NCBI GenBank assembly: GCA_902786515.1
Contig: CADADA010000002.1
Location: forward strand, 175,811 to 239,810
Direction of reading: 5' to 3'
DNA: 64,000 bases
From: an uncultured Lachnospiraceae bacterium
GTDB lineage: Bacteria > Bacillota > Clostridia > Lachnospirales > Lachnospiraceae
A program made the translations under genes and the position numbers. Numbering within the stretch: the first letter of the stretch is position 1; every line of letters begins with the position of its first letter. A model generated the notes under the pieces. That model ran no database searches. It saw only the letters and a list, made by a program, of their open reading frames with translations, and had not been told where the DNA came from. Of this stretch, positions 1 through 8,319 are shown piece by piece.

Positions 1-1846
1 CTCCGGGACCACGCATTTTCATATCTTCAGATGCTATATAGAATCCGTCATTTGACTTATTCAAAATCTCAAGTCTTTTCTGAGTCTCTTTATTCTTTGA
101 TGTGTTTATAAAAATGCAGTATGACTGTGCTGCTCCCCTGCCCACTCTTCCACGGAGCTGGTGAAGTGCTGCAAGTCCGAATCTCCCCGCATCCTCTATC
201 ATCATTACTGTCGCATTGGGTACATTTATTCCAACCTCGATTACTGTGGTTGATACAAGTACATCGATTTTTTTTGACGCAAAGTCTTCCATAATCTGAT
301 TTTTCAGCGCAGGTTTCATTTTGCCATGCAGGTATTCTACATTTATATCCTGTGATAATTCTTTTTTTAGTTTTTCACAGTAATCTATAACGTTTTCTGC
401 CTCTATATTTTCACTTTCCTCTACCATTGGACATATTACATATGCCTGATGTCCGGATTTTACTTCTTTTTCAATAAATCTGTACGCGTTTGGTCTGTAA
501 TCAGTGCCTACTACACAATTTTTTATTGGAAGTCTTTCTGACGGCATCTGGTTCATAACGGATATATCCAAATCTCCATATAGTATAATCGCAAGTGTTC
601 TCGGTATTGGCGTTGCACTCATTACAAGTATATGTGGATTTCTTCCCTTGTTAGATAATTGTTCCCTCTGCCTGACACCAAATCTATGCTGTTCATCGGT
701 TATAACAAGAGCAAGACAATCATAGCTTACGGCTTCCTGTATCAATGCATGTGTTCCTATTATTATCCGTGACAATCCGATTTCAATTCGCTCGTATTCT
801 TTTCTTTTGTTTTTCGCCGTCATTGAACCCGTAAGCAAAGATACTCTAAATGGGAGGTTATATTTTTCTACCAGTCCGGATATATATTCATAATGCTGAT
901 TCGCAAGTACTTCTGTCGGAGCCATGATTGCTGCCTGATATCCAGCCATTGCCGTATTAAACATAGCAAGTACGGCTACTATTGTCTTACCGGAACCAAC
1001 ATCTCCCTGAACCAGTCTGTTCATACATTTTTCTCCGGACATATCTGATTCAATCTCATCTAGAACTTTTTTTTGGGCATCTGTAAGTTCAAATGGCAGT
1101 TCTTTAATAATTGTATCAATTATAGAATCCCTCTTTATGATAAAATCATTTTCACAATATTGATTTTTTTCTTTGAAACTTGACAGCACGTTTATAAATT
1201 TGAAAAATTCATCAAAAACAAGCCTTTTTCTGGCATTCATTTTTTGTTCACTGTCTGACGGAAAATGAATTTCCTGTATGGCAGTGTTATAGTCTGTCAG
1301 ATTGTATTTTTTTCGGACACCTTCAGGAAGATAGTCGTACGTGGGAACTATCTCTTTAAGAGCACCTTTAACAGCTTTTACCAGTGTTTTATTTGACAAT
1401 CCTTTTGTAAGTCCGTAAACAGGCTGTAATTGATTTATTTTTTCTTTGTATTGTGATTCTGTAAATATTTCCGGCTGTTCTATGACTTTATCTTTTCCTT
1501 TATAGGACATCTTGCCGCGAAAGTAAAATACACTTCCTTCTTGTAATTTACTCATTAAAAAAGGCATATTAAACCATGTAAGACGGATACATTCTCCCTC
1601 AGAGTCCTGTACTGTTACACTTAATATTTTATACCTTCCTACTACCGCAAGTCTGGGCTTTCCAAATACTCTGCCCTTAACCGTAATGATTTTTTCCTCA
1701 TTGCAGTCTGCAATCAGCATGGGAGCTTCATAACTTTCGTATGCTCTCGGATAGTAATTAATAAGGTCACGAACCGTGTATATATCCAGTTTATTAAATA
1801 ATATTGCTGTTTTATCGCCTATGCCTTTTAATGTTCTGATATCCAT
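1..1846 (-). CDS. recG: ATP-dependent DNA helicase RecG (C-terminus beyond window)
   Basis: RecG remodels stalled replication forks and Holliday junctions. The visible 615 residues begin with the wedge/OB region and continue into the superfamily 2 helicase core: Walker A GDVGSGKT near residue 280, the DEQH box near 380, motif III with SATPIPRTLA, and QLRGRVGRG near the left edge. Families run about 680 residues, so roughly 60-70 are missing at the window edge. An upstream in-frame ATG exists at 1864, but the ATG at 1846 has GGAG nine bases upstream and gives the usual MDIRTLKGIG start. The gene reads left, away from the small plus-strand gene at 1945. Identification is secure; the start is a choice between two close sites. 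Confidence 0.96.
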   Translation of the reverse strand, partial: MDIRTLKGIGDKTAILFNKLDIYTVRDLINYYPRAYESYEAPMLIADCNEEKIITVKGRVFGKPRLAVVGRYKILSVTVQDSEGECIRLTWFNMPFLMSKLQEGSVFYFRGKMSYKGKDKVIEQPEIFTESQYKEKINQLQPVYGLTKGLSNKTLVKAVKGALKEIVPTYDYLPEGVRKKYNLTDYNTAIQEIHFPSDSEQKMNARKRLVFDEFFKFINVLSSFKEKNQYCENDFIIKRDSIIDTIIKELPFELTDAQKKVLDEIESDMSGEKCMNRLVQGDVGSGKTIVAVLAMFNTAMAGYQAAIMAPTEVLANQHYEYISGLVEKYNLPFRVSLLTGSMTAKNKRKEYERIEIGLSRIIIGTHALIQEAVSYDCLALVITDEQHRFGVRQREQLSNKGRNPHILVMSATPIPRTLAIILYGDLDISVMNQMPSERLPIKNCVVGTDYRPNAYRFIEKEVKSGHQAYVICPMVEESENIEAENVIDYCEKLKKELSQDINVEYLHGKMKPALKNQIMEDFASKKIDVLVSTTVIEVGINVPNATVMMIEDAGRFGLAALHQLRGRVGRGAAQSYCIFINTSKNKETQKRLEILNKSNDGFYIASEDMKMRGPG

Positions 1847-1878
1847 TATATTATATGACTCCATTCTGATTTTTTTTC

Positions 1879-1908
1879 TTTACACTTTACCAAATCTTAG
1901 GGTATAAT
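1879..1908 (+). promoter_or_regulatory. Sigma-A type promoter for the small membrane protein
   Basis: TTTACA at 1879-1884 and a perfect TATAAT at 1903-1908 are separated by 18 bases. The start ATG at 1945 follows by about 30 bases. The element sits between the divergent recG and the small ORF. Confidence 0.6.
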
Positions 1909-1944
1909 AGTTGTACCACAATTGTTTAGAAAACGAGGATTAGT

Positions 1945-2082
1945 ATGAAAAATAAAAAAATAGTAGTTTTGCTTTTATTAATAGTTGTAAGCTTCATTTT
2001 ACTTTTCATCATCGGTATAAAAGTAAGCAGCGTATCATCAGATTTAACGAAGATTGAAAAGCAGATTGATTACAAAAAATGA
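1945..2082 (+). CDS. Small single-pass membrane protein, 45 aa
   Basis: Unrecognised small protein. It opens with a basic MKNKK stretch, followed by a hydrophobic segment from about residue 6 to 25 rich in V, L and I, then a short polar tail ending KQIDYKK. This is the layout of a one-pass membrane peptide with a 20-residue tail. GAGG lies nine bases before the ATG, a good promoter sits upstream, and a strong hairpin terminator lies directly downstream, so it looks like a monocistronic gene. I cannot assign a function; it could be a small regulatory membrane peptide or part of a septum or stress system. Confidence 0.6.
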   Translation: MKNKKIVVLLLLIVVSFILLFIIGIKVSSVSSDLTKIEKQIDYKK

Positions 2083-2088
2083 CTATTT

Positions 2089-2130
2089 TAAAAAAGAACG
2101 GTATATTGACTACAATATACCGTTCTTTTC
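2089..2130. terminator. Bidirectional intrinsic terminator
   Basis: A 15-bp perfect stem (2094-2108 with 2113-2127, loop ACTA) is flanked by an A-run on the left and a T-run on the right. It can serve both the plus-strand small gene and minus-strand fakA, whose stop is at 2131. Confidence 0.85.
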
Positions 2131-3795
2131 TTATTCTACTGAAATCAGATAATAGTATATCGGCTGTCCGCCATAATTAAGTTCCACGTCTAAATCAGGA
2201 TATAAATCTCCAAGTTTTTCTGCCAGTGCGTTTGCCGTCTCTTCCGTTATTTCTTCACCGTAATATACACTCAATATCTCTGATTCTTCGTCCATGAGTT
2301 TTGAAATCATATCTATCGTTGTCTTTTCAATGTCTGCTCCGACAGATAAAATTCCATCATCTCCGATTCCCATTATATCATTTTCATGAATTTCAATATC
2401 ATCTATCACCGTATCTCTTACAGCGTAAGTAACCTGACCGGTCTTAACATTACCTATCTCCTCTGTCATTGTCTCTACGTTTTCTTCAACTGTCCTGCCC
2501 TGCACATAATTAATAACTGCAGTTATTCCCTGTGGGATAGTCTTTGTCGGCAATACGACGACGTTCTTATCTTCCGTGAGTGATTTCGCCTGCTCTGCTG
2601 CAAGAATAATATTTTTGTTGTTCGGTAATATATAAATGTTCTCTGCATTTACCTGTCCGATTGCATTAAGCATATCTTCAGTGCTTGGATTCATGGTCTG
2701 ACCACCTGTAATCAGATAATCAACACCAAGTCCTTTAAATATCTCATCAAGTCCATCACCTGCAGATACTGCAATAAATCCCGCATCTTTTGGTGGTTCT
2801 TTAACTTCTTCCTTCTTTCCTGATTCTTCAGCCGCAATCTTTGCTGCATCTTTAATCAGCTTCTCGTTATGCTCTTCTCTCATATTATCGATTTTCATCT
2901 TTGAAAGTGCACCATAGGTCAACGCTTTCTGAATGGCAAGTCCCGGATCATTTGTATGTACATGTACCTTGACAATATCGTCATCAGATACAACAACAAC
3001 ACAATCACCTATACCTGATAAATATGACTTGAATTCAACTTCATTGGCATCTGTAAATATGCCGTCTACCATTATGATAAATTCCGTACAATATCCAAAT
3101 TTAATGTCTGCTTCTTTCGTAGTATCAACACTGATTTTCGGAGTAAATAATGATACTCCTTCTATAGTCAGATCAAGCTCTTTACCCATAAAGGCATCAT
3201 AACATCCCTTTAAGACCTGCATAAGACCCTGTCCGCCGGAATCCACGACACCTGCCTGCTTAAGAACAGGAAGCATCTCAGGAGTCTGACTAAGCACATA
3301 ATCTCCCTCTTCAATAACTTCACGGAAAATCACTTCTAAGTCATCCGTCTCCATAACCATCTCTCTGGCTTTTTCAGCCATCCCTTTTGCGACCGTAAGT
3401 ATGGTACCTTCCTTTGGTTTCATAACGGCTTTGTATGCTGTCTCAACAGCTCTGTCACATGCATTTGCAAAAGTAACGGCATCAATTGTATCAAACTGTT
3501 TTATCTCTTTTGTAAATCCTCTGAAAATCTGTGACATAATGACACCGGAATTTCCTCTGGCGCCACGTAAAGAACCTGATGAAATAGCTTTTGACAGATT
3601 TTCTAATGTTGGATCTTCAATCGAACCTACTTCTTTTGCAGCTGACATAATAGTCAGTGTCATATTTGTTCCCGTATCACCATCCGGCACAGGAAATACA
3701 TTAAGTTCATTAATCCATTCTTTTTTTGCTTCAAGATTTTTTGCCCCGGCAAGAAACATCTTCTGCACTGTCTTACCATCAATACTTGTTATCAC
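2131..3795 (-). CDS. fakA: Fatty acid kinase catalytic subunit FakA (DAK2/YloV family)
   Basis: FakA phosphorylates fatty acids held by a FakB binding protein, producing acyl-phosphate for phospholipid synthesis. At 554 residues it matches the family length. The N-terminal DhaL-like kinase domain carries the metal-binding signature PVPDGDTGTNM at residues 35-45 (D38, D40) and a GARGNSG loop near 80. The C-terminal half is the DAK1-like region typical of YloV. The start is GTG, with GGAGG ten bases upstream. It follows the Asp23 gene by 34 bases, the conserved yloU-yloV pairing seen across Firmicutes. No fakB gene is in this window, so the partner is encoded elsewhere. Confidence 0.93.
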   Translation of the reverse strand: MITSIDGKTVQKMFLAGAKNLEAKKEWINELNVFPVPDGDTGTNMTLTIMSAAKEVGSIEDPTLENLSKAISSGSLRGARGNSGVIMSQIFRGFTKEIKQFDTIDAVTFANACDRAVETAYKAVMKPKEGTILTVAKGMAEKAREMVMETDDLEVIFREVIEEGDYVLSQTPEMLPVLKQAGVVDSGGQGLMQVLKGCYDAFMGKELDLTIEGVSLFTPKISVDTTKEADIKFGYCTEFIIMVDGIFTDANEVEFKSYLSGIGDCVVVVSDDDIVKVHVHTNDPGLAIQKALTYGALSKMKIDNMREEHNEKLIKDAAKIAAEESGKKEEVKEPPKDAGFIAVSAGDGLDEIFKGLGVDYLITGGQTMNPSTEDMLNAIGQVNAENIYILPNNKNIILAAEQAKSLTEDKNVVVLPTKTIPQGITAVINYVQGRTVEENVETMTEEIGNVKTGQVTYAVRDTVIDDIEIHENDIMGIGDDGILSVGADIEKTTIDMISKLMDEESEILSVYYGEEITEETANALAEKLGDLYPDLDVELNYGGQPIYYYLISVE

Positions 3796-3829
3796 AATAA
3801 ATAATCCTCCTTAAGTCATTCAATAAAGG

Positions 3830-4189
3830 TTAATCAATGACTCTGACACCTTCAACAAATATATTTATCTTACCTACCTTAAGTCCGGTGAATTCTTCTA
3901 CTTTATATCTGACATTGGAAATAAGATTGTCCGCTACTGCGGAAATGCTTACACCATAAGCGACAATGATGTGAAAATCAATTGATATCACATTACCCTG
4001 CTGTATCGTTACATTCACACCTTTAGAAATATATTCTCGTTTAACAAGCTTAACTATGCCGTCCTTCATGCTGACCATCGCCATACCTACCACGCCAAAA
4101 CATTCCACGGCAGCAGTACCGGCACATTTAGCGATTACATTATTATCAATATAAACATTACCCATGCTTGTAGATAACTTACCTTTCAT
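3830..4189 (-). CDS. Asp23/Gls24 family envelope stress protein (YloU-like)
   Basis: This 119-residue protein has the Asp23/Gls24 fold pattern: an early GNVYIDNNVIAKCAG strand and helix, and a central DFHIIVAYGVSISAVA segment near residues 75-90. Family members associate with the membrane or envelope and are implicated in cell-wall stress, but the biochemical role is unsettled. GGAGG lies seven bases before the ATG. The gene leads a two-gene unit with fakA and is divergent from rpmB, an arrangement conserved in Bacillus and Clostridia. A TATAAT box on the minus strand at 4233-4238 probably drives it, with only a poor -35. Confidence 0.9.
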   Translation of the reverse strand: MKGKLSTSMGNVYIDNNVIAKCAGTAAVECFGVVGMAMVSMKDGIVKLVKREYISKGVNVTIQQGNVISIDFHIIVAYGVSISAVADNLISNVRYKVEEFTGLKVGKINIFVEGVRVID

Positions 4190-4292
4190 ACATAGTCCTC
4201 CAAATCTCTATATTTAAGCTTACATAAATAGTATTATATCATCTTTTTAAAAAAAATAAAGTATAATTACTAAATTTTCTACAAAAAAAGAC

Positions 4293-4321
4293 TTGCATAT
4301 TTGTGAATTATTTGATAGAAT
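4293..4321 (+). promoter_or_regulatory. rpmB promoter
   Basis: TTGCAT at 4293-4298 and TAGAAT at 4316-4321 are separated by exactly 17 bases. This predicts a transcript start near 4328 and a leader of about 45 nt ahead of rpmB. Confidence 0.7.
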
Positions 4322-4334
4322 ATCTCTTGATGTC

Positions 4335-4348
4335 GGTCTGAGAAGACC
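4335..4348 (+). promoter_or_regulatory. rpmB 5' UTR hairpin with GNRA loop
   Basis: GGTCT and AGACC enclose a GAGA tetraloop in the short leader of rpmB. Ribosomal protein leaders are often bound by the encoded protein as autoregulation. The hairpin is directly visible; the regulatory role is inference. Confidence 0.45.
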
Positions 4349-4373
4349 CAAACACATTTAAGGAGGTGCGATA

Positions 4374-4562
4374 ATGGCTAAATGTGCAATTTGTGAAAAA
4401 GGTGTTCATTTTGGAAACGGTGTAAGCCATTCACATAGAAGATCTAATAAGATTTGGAAATCTAACGTTAAATCAGTTAAGATTAAAACAGCTAACGGAG
4501 GAAACCGCAAGACATATGTATGTACATCATGTTTAAGATCAGGTTTAGTTGAGAGAGCGTAG
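4374..4562 (+). CDS. rpmB: 50S ribosomal protein L28
   Basis: L28 is a small component of the large ribosomal subunit. The 62-residue protein begins MAKCAICEKG and ends near VCTSCLRSG, so it keeps the two Cys pairs (C4/C7 and C50/C53) of the zinc-binding form. The central SHSHRRSN and KTANGGNRK segments are typical basic rRNA contacts. GGAGG lies seven bases before the ATG. It is monocistronic, with its own promoter upstream and a strong terminator after the stop. Confidence 0.98.
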   Translation: MAKCAICEKGVHFGNGVSHSHRRSNKIWKSNVKSVKIKTANGGNRKTYVCTSCLRSGLVERA

Positions 4563-4591
4563 TTCTTTCATTTTAATCCGTTTAGCGATTT

Positions 4592-4627
4592 AAAAAGTAC
4601 TTGGTTTTTAACCAAGTACTTTTTTTG
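4592..4627. terminator. Bidirectional terminator between rpmB and metH
   Basis: A 15-bp stem (4592-4606 with 4610-4624) with a T-rich loop is flanked by A and T runs. The last codons and stop of minus-strand metH (4608) lie inside the stem, so one hairpin ends both convergent genes. Confidence 0.85.
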
Positions 4628-6974
4628 CTATATCAACCGATTCTTTAGCATCCTTTGAATAGAAATCAGCACCAATCTGCTTAGCATAATCAGGTGTCAG
4701 TACTGCTCCGCCAACCATCACTTTACAGTCAAGGTTGTTTTCATGAATCAGTTTGATTGTATTTTCCATTGATACAAGTGTTGTCGTCATCAATGCAGAT
4801 AATCCGACCAGTTTGGCATTGTATTTTATAACAGCATCAACAACAGCCTGATACTCCACATCTTTTCCTAAATCGATTACATTGTATCCGTAATTCTCAA
4901 GAAGAACTTTGACAATATTCTTTCCAATGTCATGTACATCACCCTTTACAGTTGCAATTACTATTTCTCCTTTATTAACCGTCTCTGTCGACTGTGAGCT
5001 CATATATTCTTTTATAGCTGCAAATGCCGACTGTGCAACTTCAGCCGAAAGTATTAACTGCGGAAGGAATATTTTTCCCTTTTCAAATAAATCTCCTGCT
5101 TTATCAAGTGCAGGTATAAGATGCTCATTTACTATTATCATTGCATCCGTAGTTTCCAGCATTTCTTTTGTAATTCTTGCACCATCATTTTTTAAACCGT
5201 TTTCTATGGCATACTCAAGCGAAATATCCTTGTTACTGTCTCCCGATGTCCCTACAGCAGAATTTCCCTGTTCTCTATTATATGCCTCGATATATTCCGT
5301 GGAGTTTTTGTCTATTCCTTTTAGCAGTCTGAATGCCCTTACAGTTCCGGACATTGATGCATTATTAGGGTTTATAATAGGTAAATCAAGCCCGTTTTCC
5401 AAAGCAAGAGCAAGGAAGGTGTGATTAATTCTTTCCCTGTTTGGAAGTCCGAAGGAAATATTTGATACACCCAGTACTGTCTTTAAACCAAGTTTGTTTT
5501 TAACCATATTTACAGCCTGAAGTGTCTCTACTACTCCATCCTGCTCAGCAGATGCCGTAAGTGTCAGACAGTCTATAAACACGTTTTCTTTTTTTATGCC
5601 AAATTTCTGTGCTCTATTAAGAATTTTCTGTGCAATCGCAAAACGGTCACCGGCTTTTTTGGGTATACCGTCTTTATCCAGAGTCAGTCCTACTACAGAA
5701 GCACCATATTTTTTAACCAATGGCAATATGTTATTTAATGAATCATCTTCACCATTGACTGAATTGATAATAGGTTTACCGCAGTATACCCGAAGTGCTG
5801 CTTCTAACACTTCCGGAATGGTAGAATCAAGCTGTAATGGTGCATCAGTGATTCCCTGTATGGCTTTTACGGCATCTATCATCATGTTTTTTTCGTCAAT
5901 CTCCGGCAGGCCGACATTTACATCTAATATTTCTGCACCTGCATGAGTCTGTTCTATTGCCTGATTTAAAATATAATCTATATCATGTCTGATAAGGGCT
6001 TCTTTAAACTTTTTCTTTCCTGTAGGATTTATTCTTTCTCCTATGATTCTCGGCTGGTTTATGATAACTGTTTCAGAAGATGAACATACTGCAGCAGGAA
6101 TTTCCTTAAATACTTTAACGTATTTTTTATCTTTTAAAATATTTTTAACTGCACTGATATATTCGGGTGTAGTTCCACAGCATCCGCCAAATATTTTCAC
6201 GCCTTTATCTGCCATTTGTGCCATGTATCCTGAAAATTCATCCGGCAATATGTTATATTCGTTTGTTACCGGATCAGGAAGTCCTGCATTTGGTTTAACA
6301 ATTACAGGAAGGTTTGTCCAATTTAGCATTTCTTCGACAACCGGCATCAATTCATCAGGTCCAAGTGAACAGTTAACTCCTATGGCATCTACGCCCAGTC
6401 CTTCAAGTGTAAGTGCCATATTTGAAACTCCGCATCCCGTAAATGTACGCATATTTTTTTCAAACGTCATCGTACATAATATCGGGAGGTCAGAGTTTTC
6501 CTTTGCTGCTAAAACGGCAGCTTTTATCTCCAGTAAATCTGTCATTGTTTCAAATACAACGACATCTGCCCCTGAACCTGCTATTATTATTTCTTTAAAA
6601 ATATCATATGCTTTTTCAAATGGCAAAAGTCCTGTTGGTTCCAGTAACTGTCCTATCGGTCCAACATCAAGTGCAATTAATGTGTCTGTTCCTTCTACTG
6701 CTTTTTTGGCATTTTTAATCGCCGCACCTATAAGTTCTTCAACACTGTGACCTGTCTCGGCCATCTTGTAACTGTTAGCTCCGAAAGTATTGGTATATAT
6801 GATATCAGCTCCGGCTTCAATATATTGCTTATGAATCGAAATCAACAGGTCAGGATTTTCAATGTTTAACAATTCAGGGACTCCACCTATCTTTAAACCG
6901 CTTTTTTGAAGCATGGTTCCCATACCACCGTCAAGAAAAACAAATTCATTTTTTAACAATTCATTAAAATTCAT
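4608..6974 (-). CDS. metH: Cobalamin-dependent methionine synthase lacking activation domain
   Basis: MetH transfers a methyl group from methyltetrahydrofolate via cobalamin to homocysteine. Domains in order are homocysteine binding (FLDGGMGTML at the start, zinc ligands in GVNCSLGP and GGCCGTTPEY), pterin binding (RIIGERINPTGKKKF and LDVNVGLPE), the cap, and B12 binding with the DxHxxG motif in GDVHDIGKNIV. At 788 residues it is about 400 shorter than E. coli MetH because the C-terminal reactivation domain is a separate gene immediately upstream (6994-7674). An in-frame ATG at 7037 would overlap that gene; the ATG at 6974 begins MNFNELLKN, right at the family N-terminus, so it is preferred. 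Confidence 0.95.
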   Translation of the reverse strand: MNFNELLKNEFVFLDGGMGTMLQKSGLKIGGVPELLNIENPDLLISIHKQYIEAGADIIYTNTFGANSYKMAETGHSVEELIGAAIKNAKKAVEGTDTLIALDVGPIGQLLEPTGLLPFEKAYDIFKEIIIAGSGADVVVFETMTDLLEIKAAVLAAKENSDLPILCTMTFEKNMRTFTGCGVSNMALTLEGLGVDAIGVNCSLGPDELMPVVEEMLNWTNLPVIVKPNAGLPDPVTNEYNILPDEFSGYMAQMADKGVKIFGGCCGTTPEYISAVKNILKDKKYVKVFKEIPAAVCSSSETVIINQPRIIGERINPTGKKKFKEALIRHDIDYILNQAIEQTHAGAEILDVNVGLPEIDEKNMMIDAVKAIQGITDAPLQLDSTIPEVLEAALRVYCGKPIINSVNGEDDSLNNILPLVKKYGASVVGLTLDKDGIPKKAGDRFAIAQKILNRAQKFGIKKENVFIDCLTLTASAEQDGVVETLQAVNMVKNKLGLKTVLGVSNISFGLPNRERINHTFLALALENGLDLPIINPNNASMSGTVRAFRLLKGIDKNSTEYIEAYNREQGNSAVGTSGDSNKDISLEYAIENGLKNDGARITKEMLETTDAMIIVNEHLIPALDKAGDLFEKGKIFLPQLILSAEVAQSAFAAIKEYMSSQSTETVNKGEIVIATVKGDVHDIGKNIVKVLLENYGYNVIDLGKDVEYQAVVDAVIKYNAKLVGLSALMTTTLVSMENTIKLIHENNLDCKVMVGGAVLTPDYAKQIGADFYSKDAKESVDIAKKVLG

Positions 6975-6993
6975 TTTGACATCCATATCCTTT

Positions 6994-7674
6994 CTATATT
7001 CCACATTTTCCACTTCTGCCATATGGACATTTAGCATTCAAATTACATGTATCACAACTTTTAAGTGTATTATCAATCTTTTCTTTCGACAATCCCATTA
7101 TGCAGGTTACGGATTTTCTCGGAGTCAGTATGCAACTGTCCGTTACGCATACGCCAATCTGCTTTTGTGCGCTAAGTGTATCTAAGAATATCTTCTGAGT
7201 AGTAAGCGGCAGATCCCCATATCCTACGCCAAACCGCCATGTATGTGTATAGCCTTCCATATGGTTTTCAATAATTTTTTCAACCTTATCACATATCTGC
7301 TCAACTGCAGCATTTGCTAATGCATCTAATATCAAGGCATTAACCATATTATTTATTTCATTGGTTCTTAACAACCGGTCCGTGTCTGAAGAAAGTGTCA
7401 CACACATGATAGCTGCCTTTGTACATTTATCAAGATGCTCCCTTATGGAATTTCCCTTAAGAACAAGGCTCGTCCCTTTTAAGTGTACTCCGTCTTCTTC
7501 AAATGAGATATCAAATATTTTATACACATACTGGGGACGGATTACTTTCAGAAGTTCCTGTTCCTGTTCCAGTATGATTTTTGTCATCTCCACATCAGGC
7601 AGGGTATCTTTATATCCAAGATACCTTGCCGTTTCACACTTATCTATGTACTTTAGTTCAATTATTTCATCCAT
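6994..7674 (-). CDS. Stand-alone methionine synthase activation domain protein
   Basis: This 226-residue protein corresponds to the C-terminal reactivation domain of large MetH, which binds S-adenosylmethionine and re-methylates oxidised cobalamin. The signature WRFGVGYGDLPLTTQ segment (RxxxGYG-like SAM site) lies near residues 145-160. The tail carries a Cys cluster in SCDTCNLNAKCPYGRSGKC that is common in clostridial versions and may hold a cluster or metal. AAAGG lies eight bases before the ATG. Its stop is 19 bases before the chosen metH start, so the two are probably co-transcribed and act together. Confidence 0.9.
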   Translation of the reverse strand: MDEIIELKYIDKCETARYLGYKDTLPDVEMTKIILEQEQELLKVIRPQYVYKIFDISFEEDGVHLKGTSLVLKGNSIREHLDKCTKAAIMCVTLSSDTDRLLRTNEINNMVNALILDALANAAVEQICDKVEKIIENHMEGYTHTWRFGVGYGDLPLTTQKIFLDTLSAQKQIGVCVTDSCILTPRKSVTCIMGLSKEKIDNTLKSCDTCNLNAKCPYGRSGKCGI

Positions 7675-7694
7675 TATTAAAGCCTTTCAAACAT

Positions 7695-7832
7695 TCACCT
7701 GCAAAACAGGTTAAATCCTATAATAAGCATGGTTATCACAAGAAGAATTGACCAGAAAGTTACCCCGAGCCAAAAACCGAAAGCCATGCCAACTGCTATC
7801 CAAAACATGATAAATCCGCATACTCTACACAT
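7695..7832 (-). CDS. Small membrane protein with N-terminal CxxC, 45 aa
   Basis: Unrecognised 45-residue protein. It starts MCRVCGFIMFWIAVG, so a CxxC pair precedes a Trp- and Phe-rich hydrophobic core. Two hydrophobic stretches (about residues 7-21 and 26-42) suggest one long or two short membrane passes, and the last residues are FCR. GGAG lies nine bases upstream of the ATG. It sits between the GerW-type gene and the MetH activation gene on the same strand. It resembles small uncharacterised membrane proteins of Clostridia; no function can be assigned. Confidence 0.55.
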   Translation of the reverse strand: MCRVCGFIMFWIAVGMAFGFWLGVTFWSILLVITMLIIGFNLFCR

Positions 7833-7896
7833 ATATAATAACTCCATCCGGACATTATTATAATATATGCAACGAATGCGGATTTTAACCTAAATG

Positions 7897-8277
7897 TTAA
7901 TTCTCAAAATCGTCAACCGGTTCCTTATTTTCATCATCAGATTTACCAGTAAATCTGTCAATTAACCCCGGAACCATATCAAGTACCTTTGTGATACCAT
8001 CCTGTTCTTTGATGTTGACAAGTTTTGGAACTCCATCCTTTACAACCAAAACAGCACTCGGAGACATCTTTCCACCCATACCTCCGCCTCCGTTGTTAGA
8101 GTTAGAACCATTATTTGCACCTGCACCCACACCAAATGAAACATCTACTAAAGGAAGAACAATCGTATTATCAGGAAGGGTAATCGCATCTCCTACAACA
8201 GTCTTAGATGTGATGAAGTTTTCCATTCCCTTAAAAAGTGACTCCACAGTAGCATTAAGATTATTATTTTCTGCCAT
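7897..8277 (-). CDS. GerW (YtfJ) family sporulation protein
   Basis: YtfJ/GerW proteins are small soluble proteins of the forespore, needed for normal spore germination in Bacillus. This one (126 residues) has the expected N-terminal ESLFKGMENF helix, the conserved TVVGDAITLPDNTIVLPL block, a Gly/Asn-rich linker around residues 55-72, and the ...SAVLVVKDGVPKLV segment. An earlier in-frame ATG at 8283 leaves only one base after AGAGG, whereas the ATG at 8277 has seven-base spacing, so the latter is used. It is followed upstream by a DUF2953 gene, the conserved ytfI-ytfJ pairing. It suggests a spore-forming ancestry. Confidence 0.88.
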   Translation of the reverse strand: MAENNNLNATVESLFKGMENFITSKTVVGDAITLPDNTIVLPLVDVSFGVGAGANNGSNSNNGGGGMGGKMSPSAVLVVKDGVPKLVNIKEQDGITKVLDMVPGLIDRFTGKSDDENKEPVDDFEN

Positions 8278-8319
8278 AATCATACCTCTTTTCTCTGATT
8301 TATATCAGTTATTAATGTA

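Noticed and set aside
6043..6750. Plus-strand 235-codon ORF
   Set aside because: It lies antisense within metH, has no ribosome site and a composition typical of a shadow frame.
7037..7037. Upstream ATG of metH
   Set aside because: It would overlap the activation gene by 44 bases; the ATG at 6974 matches the family N-terminus.
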